DNA from: Methanohalophilus portucalensis
GTDB lineage: Archaea > Halobacteriota > Methanosarcinia > Methanosarcinales > Methanosarcinaceae
Assembly (NCBI RefSeq): GCF_002761295.1
Contig: NZ_CP017881.1
Coordinates: forward strand, 283,213-347,212
Length of the DNA: 64,000 nt
Reading direction: 5' to 3'
The stretch's first letter is position 1, and each line of letters begins with the position of its first letter. A program made the translations under genes and the position numbers. Positions 1 to 8,568 of this stretch are shown here, piece after piece. A model generated the notes under the pieces. The model was not told the DNA's origin, did no database searches, and was given only the letters and a program-made list of their open reading frames with translations.

Positions 1-463
1 ACAGATAGACAGGGCAAAGAAAATTCTTGACGATTTTGACGGAAAAGTGGGTTTGCCCGTAGATGTAGCATTGAATGATAACGGCAGCAGGATCGAAGTA
101 TCGGTCGAAGAAGTTGGGGATTCGATACTACCAATCAATGATATAGGAATTGAAACGATTGTTGCTTATTCCAGGGAAATCAGTCAGGCAGGCACTGTGA
201 TTCTCAATGGACCTGCCGGGGTTTCCGAATTTGATGGGTTTGAACTGGGGACCTATGAAATTGTAAAAGCTGCCACTGAAGCCGATTACTCTATTGCAGG
301 AGGCGGCCATATTTCTGCCGAGGTGCGGAATATGGGTTTCGATCACAGTTTTTCCCATATAAGTACAGGAGGCGGCTCATGCATCGACTATCTTGCAGGC
401 ACTCCTCTGCCGGCAATCGAAGCCCTTAAAAAAGCTGCTGTCATAATATCAAAACACGATTGA
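1..463 (+). CDS. pgk: Phosphoglycerate kinase, C-terminal part (partial at 5' edge)
   Basis: Phosphoglycerate kinase interconverts 1,3-bisphosphoglycerate + ADP and 3-phosphoglycerate + ATP in cytoplasmic glycolysis/gluconeogenesis. The reading frame is open from base 2 and ends with TGA at 461-463, so the N-terminal part lies outside the window. The visible part is the nucleotide-binding C-terminal domain: the TVILNGPAGVSE stretch, the SIAGGGHISAE segment and the family's closing FSHISTGGGSCIDYLAG block, all typical of archaeal PGKs. The next gene starts 15 bases after the stop, so the two are probably cotranscribed. Identity is clear; only the missing 5' part is unknown. Confidence 0.95.
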   Translation, partial: QIDRAKKILDDFDGKVGLPVDVALNDNGSRIEVSVEEVGDSILPINDIGIETIVAYSREISQAGTVILNGPAGVSEFDGFELGTYEIVKAATEADYSIAGGGHISAEVRNMGFDHSFSHISTGGGSCIDYLAGTPLPAIEALKKAAVIISKHD

Positions 464-477
464 GTGGAGGTAATATT

Positions 478-1071
478 ATGCTTGGCCTGGATGAAGGCAA
501 GATGGCGGTAAACCTTGCCCGCAATACTATCACTGAATTTCTTGAGAGCGGTACTAAGCTTGATCCGGATTCTATAACCCTCTCTCCGGTCTTTGAAGAG
601 GAGCGCGGCGTTTTCGTAACCCTCTCCATGGAAGGAGATTTGAGAGGCTGTATTGGTCATCCCTATCCAGATTCATCCCTGAAGGATGCAATTGTTGATT
701 CTGCCATTTCAGCATCAACAAGGGATCCGCGTTTTCCTCCTGTAAAGTTGCAGGAGATGTCTGTAATCACGGTCGAAGTTACCGTCCTGACCCCGCCTGA
801 AAAGATTGATGCGGCTCCTGAAGATTTGCCCGGTCTTATAGAGATAGGCAGGCATGGGCTTATAGTCAAACAGGGTTTCTATCAGGGTTTACTCCTGCCA
901 CAGGTGGCCCCTGAGCAGGGATTTAATGCTGTGGATTTTTTGAGTCATACCTGCATAAAAGCCGGACTTGCACCGGATGCATGGCTTACAGGTGCCGAAG
1001 TGTACTGGTTTGAAGGACAGGTCTTTTCCGAAGGATCTCCTGAGGGGCAAATCGTGGAAAAGCAGTTCTAA
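478..1071 (+). CDS. AMMECR1 domain protein
   Basis: A protein of about 198 residues of the AMMECR1 family (archaeal TIGR00296-type), whose biochemical role is unsettled. The hallmark segment LRGCIGHPYP is present near residue 60, with downstream DPRFPPV and EVTVLTPPE stretches. ATG 478 is preferred over an in-frame start at 460 because GGAGG lies at 466-470 with normal spacing and because 460 would overlap the pgk stop. It follows pgk by 15 bases, which suggests cotranscription rather than a shared pathway. The family is widespread in archaea, so this is not accessory DNA. Family call is firm; function is not. Confidence 0.9.
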   Translation: MLGLDEGKMAVNLARNTITEFLESGTKLDPDSITLSPVFEEERGVFVTLSMEGDLRGCIGHPYPDSSLKDAIVDSAISASTRDPRFPPVKLQEMSVITVEVTVLTPPEKIDAAPEDLPGLIEIGRHGLIVKQGFYQGLLLPQVAPEQGFNAVDFLSHTCIKAGLAPDAWLTGAEVYWFEGQVFSEGSPEGQIVEKQF

Positions 1072-1076
1072 ACTGC

Positions 1077-1505
1077 TTATCTTTTCATATTTTCAAGTTC
1101 TGTAAGCAGCTTATCGGTTGAATACACGAGTTTAATTAGGGTTTTTTCTATCATCAGGTTGACCGTACCTTCGATTCCAAGTGTGCGGAAATCAGTCCTC
1201 AGTCCCATTACCGGGATGTTTTTAGCATAAGCATAGCCGATTTCCCAGGCTGTACCGGAATCCACATCGCTGCCTCCATCCAGTATAGCAATTATAAGAT
1301 CGGCTCTATCTATAGCTTCTGAATTTTTCCGGAACAATTCTGCAGCATCCTGTTCTTTGCGCATATTTTTCGTATCTGCTGAATCCCTTTGTGGCAGGAA
1401 CACGTCATATCCTGCACTTTCGATTCTCTCTGTGAGTTGTTCATTGAAATTCTTCTCAGCCTCGGAAAAAAGAGGGCCTGCCAGGTATATTTTTTTGTAA
1501 TTCAT
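1077..1505 (-). CDS. Nucleoside 2-deoxyribosyltransferase family protein
   Basis: A 142-residue protein of the nucleoside 2-deoxyribosyltransferase family (PF05014), which cleaves or exchanges N-glycosidic bonds of (deoxy)nucleosides or nucleotides. The N-terminal AGPLFSEAE motif fits the family's ribose-binding loop. The DSGTAWEIGYA segment carries the conserved D and the catalytic-type Glu. Substrate cannot be assigned; related proteins include 5'-phosphate N-hydrolases. Its 3' end faces the 3' end of the AMMECR1 gene 5 bases away, and its 5' end is divergent from argC with about 60 bases between, so both promoters lie there. Confidence 0.85.
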   Translation of the reverse strand: MNYKKIYLAGPLFSEAEKNFNEQLTERIESAGYDVFLPQRDSADTKNMRKEQDAAELFRKNSEAIDRADLIIAILDGGSDVDSGTAWEIGYAYAKNIPVMGLRTDFRTLGIEGTVNLMIEKTLIKLVYSTDKLLTELENMKR

Positions 1506-1567
1506 TGTGTCCCTTGCCTGCCTGTATGGTAATAACTTTAATTAGTGGTAAAACATAACACTAAGGC

Positions 1568-2587
1568 ATGAAAGATAAGGTTAATGCAGGCATAATCGGT
1601 GCCTCCGGCTATACGGGGGGAGAATTGATGCGCCTTCTTCTCAATCATCCTCATGTAAATCTTGAAATGGCAACTTCAAGAAAACTTGCCGGACAAAATG
1701 TATCCAAAAAACATGCCCATCTGGCCGGTTTGACAGATCTCGAATTTGAAGAACTTGATCCGGTTGCTGTAAGGCAGAGGTGTGACGTGGTATTCCTGGC
1801 GGTGCCTCATGGCAGTGCGATGGATATTGTACCTCAACTTATTGGCAGTGGCCTGCGTATAGTGGATCTGAGTGCGGATTATCGTCTGGGTGTGGACGAA
1901 TTTGAAAAGGTCTATGGCACTAAACACCATGACCCCCGCAAAGCAGTATTTGGCTTGGTGGAACTGCATCCCGAGGTAAAGGGGGAAACCTTTGTTGCCA
2001 ATCCGGGTTGTTATCCCACAGGAGCTACCCTGGCGGCTGCTCCAGTTGTTAATGCAGGGCTTGCAGATATTGCAGTTTTTGATTCCAAATCCGGCATAAC
2101 AGGCGCCGGTGTGAATCCAAGCCAAGCATCCCATTACCCTAACATGGCGGAAAACATCCAGCCCTACAAGCTCACAACCCATCGCCACCAGGCGGAGATA
2201 TGGCAGGAATTGAATGGCCTTGGTGGCCTTGATAGTGTTAATTTTACTCCTCATGTAATCCCTGCTATCCGCGGGATACTGACTACAGCTCATCTCTTTC
2301 TTAAAGAAGAATGCTCAGAAGAAGATATACGGCAACTATACGATTCTTTTTACTCTGACTGTCCCTTTGTAAGACTGGTCGATGATATACCTGCGCTGGG
2401 TAATGTACGTGGCTCCAATTTCTGTGATATTGGTTTTGAGATTGACGCAAACAGTAACAGGCTTGTAGTTATCTCGGCAATTGACAATCTCGTAAAAGGA
2501 GCTTCAGGACAGGCTATACAGAACATGAATCTCATGTGTGGTTTCAGGGAAACCGATGGTCTATGGAACGCGGGCCTTGCGCCCTGA
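1568..2587 (+). CDS. argC: N-acetyl-gamma-glutamyl-phosphate reductase
   Basis: ArgC reduces N-acetylglutamyl phosphate to the semialdehyde with NADPH in arginine/ornithine synthesis. The N-terminal Rossmann motif GIIGASGYTGGEL, the catalytic Cys in VANPGCYPTGA (about residue 146) and the C-terminal DNLVKGASGQA segment are all present. Its 339 residues match the usual length. A CBS-domain gene and argJ follow on the same strand within 20 and 11 bases, forming an arginine operon. argB is not found in this window. Confidence 0.97.
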   Translation: MKDKVNAGIIGASGYTGGELMRLLLNHPHVNLEMATSRKLAGQNVSKKHAHLAGLTDLEFEELDPVAVRQRCDVVFLAVPHGSAMDIVPQLIGSGLRIVDLSADYRLGVDEFEKVYGTKHHDPRKAVFGLVELHPEVKGETFVANPGCYPTGATLAAAPVVNAGLADIAVFDSKSGITGAGVNPSQASHYPNMAENIQPYKLTTHRHQAEIWQELNGLGGLDSVNFTPHVIPAIRGILTTAHLFLKEECSEEDIRQLYDSFYSDCPFVRLVDDIPALGNVRGSNFCDIGFEIDANSNRLVVISAIDNLVKGASGQAIQNMNLMCGFRETDGLWNAGLAP

Positions 2588-2606
2588 TTTATTTGGAGGT
2601 GGATTT

Positions 2607-3071
2607 ATGCTTGTAAAAGAAATTATGAACAGTGATGTGATTTATTGCAGTCCCGAAGACAAAGTAAGTGATGCTGCCAGGTCGTTGAAGGATAATGACA
2701 TAAGTGGTATGCCTGTAGTGGATGACGGCAAGATTGTAGGTATACTTTCAGAGGTTGATTTGCTGGCTCTGCTGGAAACCCCCGAACATGGTGATTTCTG
2801 GCTCCCCAGTCCCTTTGAGGTGATAGAAATCCCTATCCGGGAATTTATAAGCTGGGAAGATACCAAAAAAATGCTTTCGGATGTAGGTTCAATGCCGGTT
2901 AGCAAAATAATGCGCTCCGGTGTATTCACTGTCTCTCCTGAAGATTCAATTGAAGATGCTTCCCACCTGATGTCCAGACACAAGATAAACCGCCTGCCAG
3001 TTGTTGAAGATGATAAGCTTACAGGCATCATTACCAGGGGAGATATCATCAGGGGTCTGGGTAGTCTGTGA
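2607..3071 (+). CDS. CBS-domain pair protein in the arg operon
   Basis: A small protein of about 154 residues made of two CBS domains, modules that usually bind adenosine nucleotides and sense energy or AdoMet state. Repeat 1 (about residues 1-60) begins VKEIMNSDVIYCSPEDKVSDAA. Repeat 2 (about 95-150) contains VSKIMRSGVFTVSPEDSIEDA. ATG 2607 is chosen because GGAGGTGG lies directly upstream; a longer in-frame start at 2538 would overlap argC by 50 bases. There is no attached catalytic domain. Its place between argC and argJ suggests, but does not prove, a regulatory role in arginine synthesis. Confidence 0.88.
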   Translation: MLVKEIMNSDVIYCSPEDKVSDAARSLKDNDISGMPVVDDGKIVGILSEVDLLALLETPEHGDFWLPSPFEVIEIPIREFISWEDTKKMLSDVGSMPVSKIMRSGVFTVSPEDSIEDASHLMSRHKINRLPVVEDDKLTGIITRGDIIRGLGSL

Positions 3072-3081
3072 GGGTCCGGTC

Positions 3082-4260
3082 ATGAGAGTAATTGATGGTG
3101 GTATATGTGCGGTACGTGGGGTCCATGCTGCCGGTTTGAAGGATGATTACATGGGCCTTGCACTGATTGAAGGTGCAGGTCCTTGCGCAGGTGTTTTTAC
3201 CCGCAATAAGGTTGTAGCGGCGCCGGTGGTGCTTACCAGGGACAATCTTGAAAATCATAAATATGTTGCAGGCACAATTATAAACAGTGGAAATGCCAAT
3301 GCCTTCACCGGTGAACAGGGAATGGCCGATGCCCGTGAGATGGCAAGGCTTGCTGCTGATAAGCTGGGAGTTCAGAAATCCCACATCGCAGTTGCATCCA
3401 CCGGTGTGATTGGTCGTTTTCTTGATGTAGGTTGGATAAAAGATCATCTGGATGAAGTTTATGGGGCGCTTTCTGCAGATCCCCAGGGCTGTCGCAATGC
3501 TACAAAAGCCATCATGACCACTGACCTGATCGAAAAGGAAGTGTCTGTAGAACTGGAATGTGGTGTACGTATCGGAGGTATTGCAAAGGGTTCCGGCATG
3601 ATAGAACCCAACATGGGAACAATGCTTGCTTTTATCTATACTGATGCTATTCTTTCTGCCGATACACTGAAAGAATGTCTTGTAAAAGCCAACGATTCCA
3701 GTTTTAACATGATGGTAGTCGATGGTGATACCAGTACCAATGACATGGCTCTGTTAACCGCAACAGGTGCTTCTTCAATAGCTCCTGATGTAGCAAATTT
3801 CCAGAGAGGACTTGATTATGTCCTTGTGGAACTTGCAAAGAAAATTGCCCGTGACGGGGAGGGTGCTACCAAACTTATCGAAGTACAGGTAAACGGTGCC
3901 TCTGACCTGGCTGATGCACGCAAGGTTGCCAAAACCATTGTACGGTCACCTCTTGTAAAATCTGCAATATACGGGCATGATCCCAACTGGGGAAGGGTTG
4001 TTGCTGCAGCTGGATATTCAGGTGCCTCTCTTGATCAGGATAAGGTTTCCCTGAAATTTTCGGATGGGAAAAATGCAGTTACTCTGGTAGATCACGGTCA
4101 GGTGGCGGATACCTCTGCCAACCAACAACTAAAATCCATAATGGAAAGCGATACTGTCATAATTTCAGTGGACCTTTCACTTGGGGAAGCTTTTGCGGTT
4201 GCCTGGGGTTGTGATCTGACATATGATTATGTGCGTATTAATGCGGAATATACTACATGA
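3082..4260 (+). CDS. argJ: Glutamate N-acetyltransferase / ornithine acetyltransferase
   Basis: ArgJ moves the acetyl group from N-acetylornithine to glutamate, closing the cyclic arginine pathway; bifunctional forms also use acetyl-CoA. The self-cleavage/nucleophile region is visible as KGSGMIEPNMGTMLAFI, with the nucleophile Thr after NMG. The C-terminal SAIYGHDPNWGRVVAA block is also diagnostic. ATG 3082 is chosen; an earlier in-frame start would overlap the CBS gene. The start gives 392 residues, normal for the family. Mono- versus bifunctional activity cannot be read from sequence. Confidence 0.95.
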   Translation: MRVIDGGICAVRGVHAAGLKDDYMGLALIEGAGPCAGVFTRNKVVAAPVVLTRDNLENHKYVAGTIINSGNANAFTGEQGMADAREMARLAADKLGVQKSHIAVASTGVIGRFLDVGWIKDHLDEVYGALSADPQGCRNATKAIMTTDLIEKEVSVELECGVRIGGIAKGSGMIEPNMGTMLAFIYTDAILSADTLKECLVKANDSSFNMMVVDGDTSTNDMALLTATGASSIAPDVANFQRGLDYVLVELAKKIARDGEGATKLIEVQVNGASDLADARKVAKTIVRSPLVKSAIYGHDPNWGRVVAAAGYSGASLDQDKVSLKFSDGKNAVTLVDHGQVADTSANQQLKSIMESDTVIISVDLSLGEAFAVAWGCDLTYDYVRINAEYTT

Positions 4261-4281
4261 TATTGTTTCAGGGGAATTTTA

Positions 4282-5757
4282 ATGGATATATCTGAGTGGG
4301 ATAAGAGATACATTGAAGGTTATGAGTCGGTTGCACGAAATATTTCCTGTGTAAACAGAATATTTGTTGCCTATAACAGTAATGTGGACGCCATCAAGCA
4401 TATTGGCCCCGGTGATGTGGAAAACCTGCTGAGGAAAGTGGATGTGGATACTGTCCAGCAGAGAATATTTTCCTATCCCCGACAGATAGATTCTCCTGTA
4501 GATTTCCTTGCACGACTCCTGATTGCAATGAAGGACGGTAAAGCTGCGGAAATTCCCACCTATTCAACTGATATCCATGAATGGTTGACCGATAATCTTG
4601 TTTTTGATGAAGCCAGGATGGGGGGGCAGGCCGGGATAATATCCAATCTGCTTGCCAACATGGACCTGAATAAAGTAATTGCTTATATCCCCTGGCTTTC
4701 CCCTGAGCAGGCAGATTATTTTGTATCTTCACCTAATCTTTTACATCCTTTTGTCAGGCAGGGAAGAATGGAATTGCTTCCTCCTGCAGAGGCCTGCAAC
4801 TCCGATTATAAAGCCAAGGTAAACTGGATAATCGAATTCAATAAAGGACTCTCTGTAAAATATGCCGAGGACAGGATAATAGTTCCTCGCAATAACCGCC
4901 TGATCATTTCATCACGTCCGCCCTGGATCCGTATTGATATGTCTGATGAGATCTATGAGCATCTTCCCGAGATGGGCAGAACCGTAGATGGGGCAATTCT
5001 CTCTGGTTACCAGATGATAAAAGAAGAATATGAAGATGGTAAGACTTACAGGGATTATGTAGAACGTGCGGTAGGGGCAATAGGCCAGTTAAAAAAAGCC
5101 AATCCTGATATTTGTATACATGTGGAATTCACCTCCATACAGAATAAATTCATTCGCTCGGCAATTCTGAATGATATTGTGCGCAATCATGTCCATTCAC
5201 TGGGTCTTGATACTGTGGAAGTTGCCAATGCATTGAATGTTTTAGGTTATGAAGAACTTGCATATTCGGTAATCAAAAAGGAAGAAGATGCTATAGTATC
5301 CCTTTATGAAGGAGCTGTCCGGCTGCTTCATGAGCTCAAGTTACAGAGGATTCATGTACACTCCTTGGGCTTTTATATCTGTGTTGTTTCCAAAGATTGT
5401 CCAATTGATGTTGAACAACATCTTGATTCCCTGCTTTTTGCATCCACTACAGCTGCTTCCAGGGCCCTTCTGGGCGGGATAAAAAGTTTTGAGGACATAA
5501 AAGCAGGTCTTGATGTACCTATATCCACCCAGGGAATGGACCAAATTGAAAAACTGGGTGCCTATCTTGTCAGGCAGGGAAAATGTAATCTGGAAGATTT
5601 TGAAAACGGTTGTATCTGCACCCGCAATCATGATATATTGATAATTCCGGCCAGGGTGGTGGATCATCCCGTTGATACGGTAGGTATAGGAGACACGATT
5701 TCAGCAAGTGCCTTTGCAGCTGTGCTGGCAGGCATGTGCAGTCTGCGGGAGGATTGA
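4282..5757 (+). CDS. pfkC: ADP-dependent phosphofructokinase/glucokinase family protein (copy 1)
   Basis: A 491-residue member of the ADP-dependent sugar kinase family (PF04587), which phosphorylates fructose 6-phosphate and/or glucose with ADP as donor in the archaeal modified glycolysis. The N-terminal sugar-binding segment VAYNSNVDAIKHI and the C-terminal catalytic GIGD motif (residues 468-471, base Asp 471) are intact. A GGGG-type ribosome site precedes ATG 4282. The gene begins 21 bases after argJ and abuts the next kinase gene with no gap, so the pair is translationally coupled. Methanogen members can be bifunctional, so PFK versus glucokinase is not decided here. Confidence 0.88.
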   Translation: MDISEWDKRYIEGYESVARNISCVNRIFVAYNSNVDAIKHIGPGDVENLLRKVDVDTVQQRIFSYPRQIDSPVDFLARLLIAMKDGKAAEIPTYSTDIHEWLTDNLVFDEARMGGQAGIISNLLANMDLNKVIAYIPWLSPEQADYFVSSPNLLHPFVRQGRMELLPPAEACNSDYKAKVNWIIEFNKGLSVKYAEDRIIVPRNNRLIISSRPPWIRIDMSDEIYEHLPEMGRTVDGAILSGYQMIKEEYEDGKTYRDYVERAVGAIGQLKKANPDICIHVEFTSIQNKFIRSAILNDIVRNHVHSLGLDTVEVANALNVLGYEELAYSVIKKEEDAIVSLYEGAVRLLHELKLQRIHVHSLGFYICVVSKDCPIDVEQHLDSLLFASTTAASRALLGGIKSFEDIKAGLDVPISTQGMDQIEKLGAYLVRQGKCNLEDFENGCICTRNHDILIIPARVVDHPVDTVGIGDTISASAFAAVLAGMCSLRED

Positions 5758-7080
5758 ATGAATATCCTTTGCGGTTACAATGCTAATATCGATGCAGTTT
5801 ACAGGGTAACCGGCAGGGATGTGGAATCCGTCCTTGGTGAGGTGGATAAAAATGAACTGCTGATGAAGCTTGAAAACCAGCCACATATTATCAATTCCCT
5901 CGAAGATTTCCTTGCCGGTCTTATCCATTGTATGGAATACGGCAGGGGTGCAGAATGGTTCATTTATTCCATGGATGTTCTTGATTATCTCAAAAAACGT
6001 TTTTTTGAAGAGGCAGAGATCAGGATAGGAGGGAATATGGGTATAATGGCCAATGTCCTCTCCGGGCTCAATGTAGATATGATTGTTCCCAATGTTGTTT
6101 ATCTTTCCGGGACACAGGAGGCTCTTTTTTCAAAAAGGGGAATGGTGCTCCCTCCAAAATTCGAAAGCCAGAGTGGAGATGAGGAACCGGTACATTTTGT
6201 TTTTGATTTCCGTCAGGGAGATAGTTTCAACTTATACGGCCGCAGGATAACTGTATCCCGGGAAAACAGGTTCATTGCAACATTTGATGAATTCAACCCT
6301 CAAATGACGATTTCTTCCTTCTTCAAGCAATATGCAACAGCACATATTGGGGAAATCGATGGTGCAGTTGTATCCGGTTTTCATATGCTCCAACCCTCTT
6401 ATCCGGATGGTTCTTCTTTCAAAGAAAAGTTGTCCCCTGTCCTTGCACAGATTGATGAATGGAATTCGGTGGCTGGGTTTTTCATCCATGCTGAGTTGGG
6501 TCATTTTGCGACAGCGGATATGGCCAAAAATGTCTTCGTTGAACTTGCAGGAAGGGTTGATTCTATGGGTTTGAATGAAGACGAACTTGCAACCCTGACG
6601 CAGAAGATGGGTTTTGGGATTGAAGGCATACATGAAATGGATATTTCCGCAATGTTTCAAGCGGCCCGCAATTGCATTAAAAATAGTTTGGCCAGAGCCC
6701 TTGTTGTACATACCAGGGATTTTGTCTTTTGCCTCTCTGCTTCAGATAACATGGATGAAGAGAAAATAGATGCTATTGATTTTGGTTTGAAGTGTGCGGC
6801 ATACTTTGCTTCTTCAGGATCATTGCCTGACAGGTCCAAACTGGAGGAAAGGTGCAGTCAATTCAAGCGCAGTGAATATGGTAGCCTGCAGGTCAAGAGA
6901 ATAAAGTCTATTACTGGAGCCAAGCAGTACGGTTTTGGAATCGATGGTATCTTCAATGAGTATTATTTTTGTGCGATTCCCACACTTGTGGTCAATGAGC
7001 CGGCAGTGACAGTTGGATTGGGAGATACATTTACTGCATCTTCTTTTCTGCGCTTGCTTGAATTACGCAATAAATCCTAA
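5758..7080 (+). CDS. ADP-dependent phosphofructokinase/glucokinase family protein (copy 2)
   Basis: A 440-residue paralogue of the preceding kinase. The start (GYNANIDAVYRVTGRDVESVL) aligns with that of copy 1, as do SLEDFLAGLIHCMEYG and the C-terminal GLGD motif (residues 420-423). The catalytic Asp is kept, so it is probably active rather than decayed. It is about 50 residues shorter than copy 1, partly because it lacks copy 1's N-terminal leader. ATG 5758 follows the TGA of copy 1 directly, with GGAGGA in copy 1's last codons as its ribosome site. The two copies have diverged widely, which argues against a recent duplication and for different substrates or regulation. Confidence 0.83.
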   Translation: MNILCGYNANIDAVYRVTGRDVESVLGEVDKNELLMKLENQPHIINSLEDFLAGLIHCMEYGRGAEWFIYSMDVLDYLKKRFFEEAEIRIGGNMGIMANVLSGLNVDMIVPNVVYLSGTQEALFSKRGMVLPPKFESQSGDEEPVHFVFDFRQGDSFNLYGRRITVSRENRFIATFDEFNPQMTISSFFKQYATAHIGEIDGAVVSGFHMLQPSYPDGSSFKEKLSPVLAQIDEWNSVAGFFIHAELGHFATADMAKNVFVELAGRVDSMGLNEDELATLTQKMGFGIEGIHEMDISAMFQAARNCIKNSLARALVVHTRDFVFCLSASDNMDEEKIDAIDFGLKCAAYFASSGSLPDRSKLEERCSQFKRSEYGSLQVKRIKSITGAKQYGFGIDGIFNEYYFCAIPTLVVNEPAVTVGLGDTFTASSFLRLLELRNKS

Positions 7081-7217
7081 AATTTTAATTTATCCATTTT
7101 ATTTTGCTGCTTTTATTGATTTTATTTGATTCGAGTTAATCTTAATATAGTCTCAAGTACACTTGCCATAAGTTAAAATAATTAGGGTTCTTATTTGTAA
7201 CTCAGGAGTATTTTCTT
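7081..7217. promoter_or_regulatory. AT-rich intergenic region between kinase and isomerase genes
   Basis: A 137-base AT-rich spacer. T-rich runs just after the kinase stop (7081-7130) fit archaeal oligo-T termination. Further on, a TTAATATAG-like element near 7140 and AATAATTA near 7180 are possible TATA boxes for the next gene. CAGGAG at about 7203-7208 is the ribosome site of the gene starting at 7218. No hairpin is evident. Confidence 0.4.
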
Positions 7218-7937
7218 ATGATCGGTATCTCTTCGTTTGCTTATCACGACTTATCTCTTGGTGAAGCTTTACAAAATATTGAACACGTTGTCAATTGTGC
7301 AGAAATCTTTTCCGAAGGAAAACATGACCTCTTCAGGCAGGATGAAATCACTTTTTCCTATGACCTGGAATATACGGTTCATGCTCCCAGTACAGACCTC
7401 AATCTTGCAAGTATTCGCGAGCCTATAAGGAATGCAGCTCTTCAACTTGTGGAAGACATGGCAGATATATGTAATGAAATTGATGCTGAAGTCATGGTTG
7501 TCCATCCCGGTTATTTCCCCTTTGCTTATGATAGGGATTTTGCATTTAATGCATTCCAAAAATCGTTGCCTGTACTGGAAAGGATTGGTGAGGATGCCGG
7601 TGTACGGATATGTGTGGAAAATATGCCCAAATGGGAATGTTTCCTTTTCAGGGAACCGGATTTTGAGATAGGGGCAAATGATTTTGTACTGGATATTGGT
7701 CATGCCAACACAATGGGCAATCTGGAGGCTTTTCTTGAACGTGAGATTTCCCATTTTCATATTCATGATAACCACGGGAATAACGATGAACATTTGCCTC
7801 CTGGTGAGGGAAACATTGATTTTTCGGCCATACAGGGATTACTCCGCCAAAACAACTCTATTAAGATAATTGAGAATAAATCAGCTGAAGATGCTCTTCA
7901 AAGTATTTCTGCTCTGAAAAATATGGGTATCAAATGA
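7218..7937 (+). CDS. Sugar phosphate isomerase/epimerase-like TIM-barrel protein
   Basis: A 239-residue protein of the xylose-isomerase-like TIM-barrel superfamily (PF01261), which includes sugar epimerases and endonuclease IV. Metal-site strands are visible: VMVVHPGYF (His), ICVENMP (Glu), DFVLDIGHAN (Asp, His), and FHIHDNHGNNDEHLPPGEG near the C-terminus, which is very typical. It is shorter than endonuclease IV (about 280) and its pattern is closer to the isomerase/epimerase group. It follows the two sugar kinases, so a carbohydrate role is reasonable. Substrate is unknown. Confidence 0.82.
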   Translation: MIGISSFAYHDLSLGEALQNIEHVVNCAEIFSEGKHDLFRQDEITFSYDLEYTVHAPSTDLNLASIREPIRNAALQLVEDMADICNEIDAEVMVVHPGYFPFAYDRDFAFNAFQKSLPVLERIGEDAGVRICVENMPKWECFLFREPDFEIGANDFVLDIGHANTMGNLEAFLEREISHFHIHDNHGNNDEHLPPGEGNIDFSAIQGLLRQNNSIKIIENKSAEDALQSISALKNMGIK

Positions 7938-7952
7938 ACAAATCCAGTTAAA

Positions 7953-7960
7953 TTTATATA
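7953..7960 (+). promoter_or_regulatory. TATA box of the ArsR-type regulator gene
   Basis: TTTATATA is centred about 26 bases before the ATG at 7984. Archaeal transcription starts about 25 bases after the TATA centre, so the transcript should begin at or within a few bases of the start codon (leaderless). No ribosome-binding sequence precedes the ATG, which agrees. Confidence 0.65.
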
Positions 7961-7983
7961 TTTACAATTCACTTGACTTATGT

Positions 7984-8499
7984 ATGAGTTCAATGGGATG
8001 CAGGATTTTTCATGCACTTGGTAGTGAAACCCGGATTAAAATACTGGAACTCTTAAGCAGCAACGAAATGCATATATCTGAAATTGCCCGGGAGCTGGAT
8101 ATTTCAGTACCGGTAATTTCCAAGCATGTAAAGGTGCTTGAAGAATCCGAACTTCTTGAAAGGCATGTTTTCGGTAAATCCCACGTATTAAAACCCAACA
8201 GGAAAAATATCCATCTGGCCGTTGATTCGTTTGCTCCCACCAGGCATGTGGAAGTCGAGAAAGGTGCTTCCCTTATGGAAGCCCTGCGCAATGTGGCAGA
8301 TATTGATGTCAGGAAAAAGGGGGATAGGGAGATGATTGTTTCTACTGATGGGGAGGAAGGCCTTTTTGTCTATGAGATTGATGGCCAATTCGGGGATAAA
8401 AACGTGAATGACTGCGTGCTGGAAGATGATACAATCGTGGACTGGAAAAAGCTGGAACCTATCACACGGATTCGGCTTGACATCCATGTCAGGGAATGA
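7984..8499 (+). CDS. ArsR-family winged-helix transcriptional regulator
   Basis: A 171-residue DNA-binding protein. Residues 1-70 form an ArsR-type winged helix: RIFHALGSETRIKILELLSS, then the recognition-helix region ISEIARELDISVPVISKHVKVLEES. The C-terminal 90 residues have no recognised domain; they include a VRKKGDREMIVSTDGEEG stretch and end in RLDIHVRE. No metal-binding Cys cluster of the classic ArsR type is visible, so the effector is unknown. It lies 69 bases upstream of, and on the same strand as, the DNA-repair-like genes, which have their own TATA box. Regulation of that module is possible but unproven. Confidence 0.85.
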   Translation: MSSMGCRIFHALGSETRIKILELLSSNEMHISEIARELDISVPVISKHVKVLEESELLERHVFGKSHVLKPNRKNIHLAVDSFAPTRHVEVEKGASLMEALRNVADIDVRKKGDREMIVSTDGEEGLFVYEIDGQFGDKNVNDCVLEDDTIVDWKKLEPITRIRLDIHVRE

Positions 8500-8538
8500 A
8501 GGTGCCCAATGAATACTTTCAATCCACTTTCTTGTCTC

Positions 8539-8546
8539 TTATATAG
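8539..8546 (+). promoter_or_regulatory. TATA box of the radical SAM/HhH gene
   Basis: TTATATAG is centred about 26 bases upstream of ATG 8569, which predicts a leaderless transcript for the first gene of the three-gene module. No Shine-Dalgarno sequence lies directly before the ATG. Confidence 0.65.
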
Positions 8547-8568
8547 GCGATGAACTTAGTTACATGTA

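Noticed and set aside
1676..2293. A 205-codon minus-strand open frame inside argC
   Set aside because: It is antisense to a fully conserved argC, has no ribosome site and its translation shows no recognisable domain.
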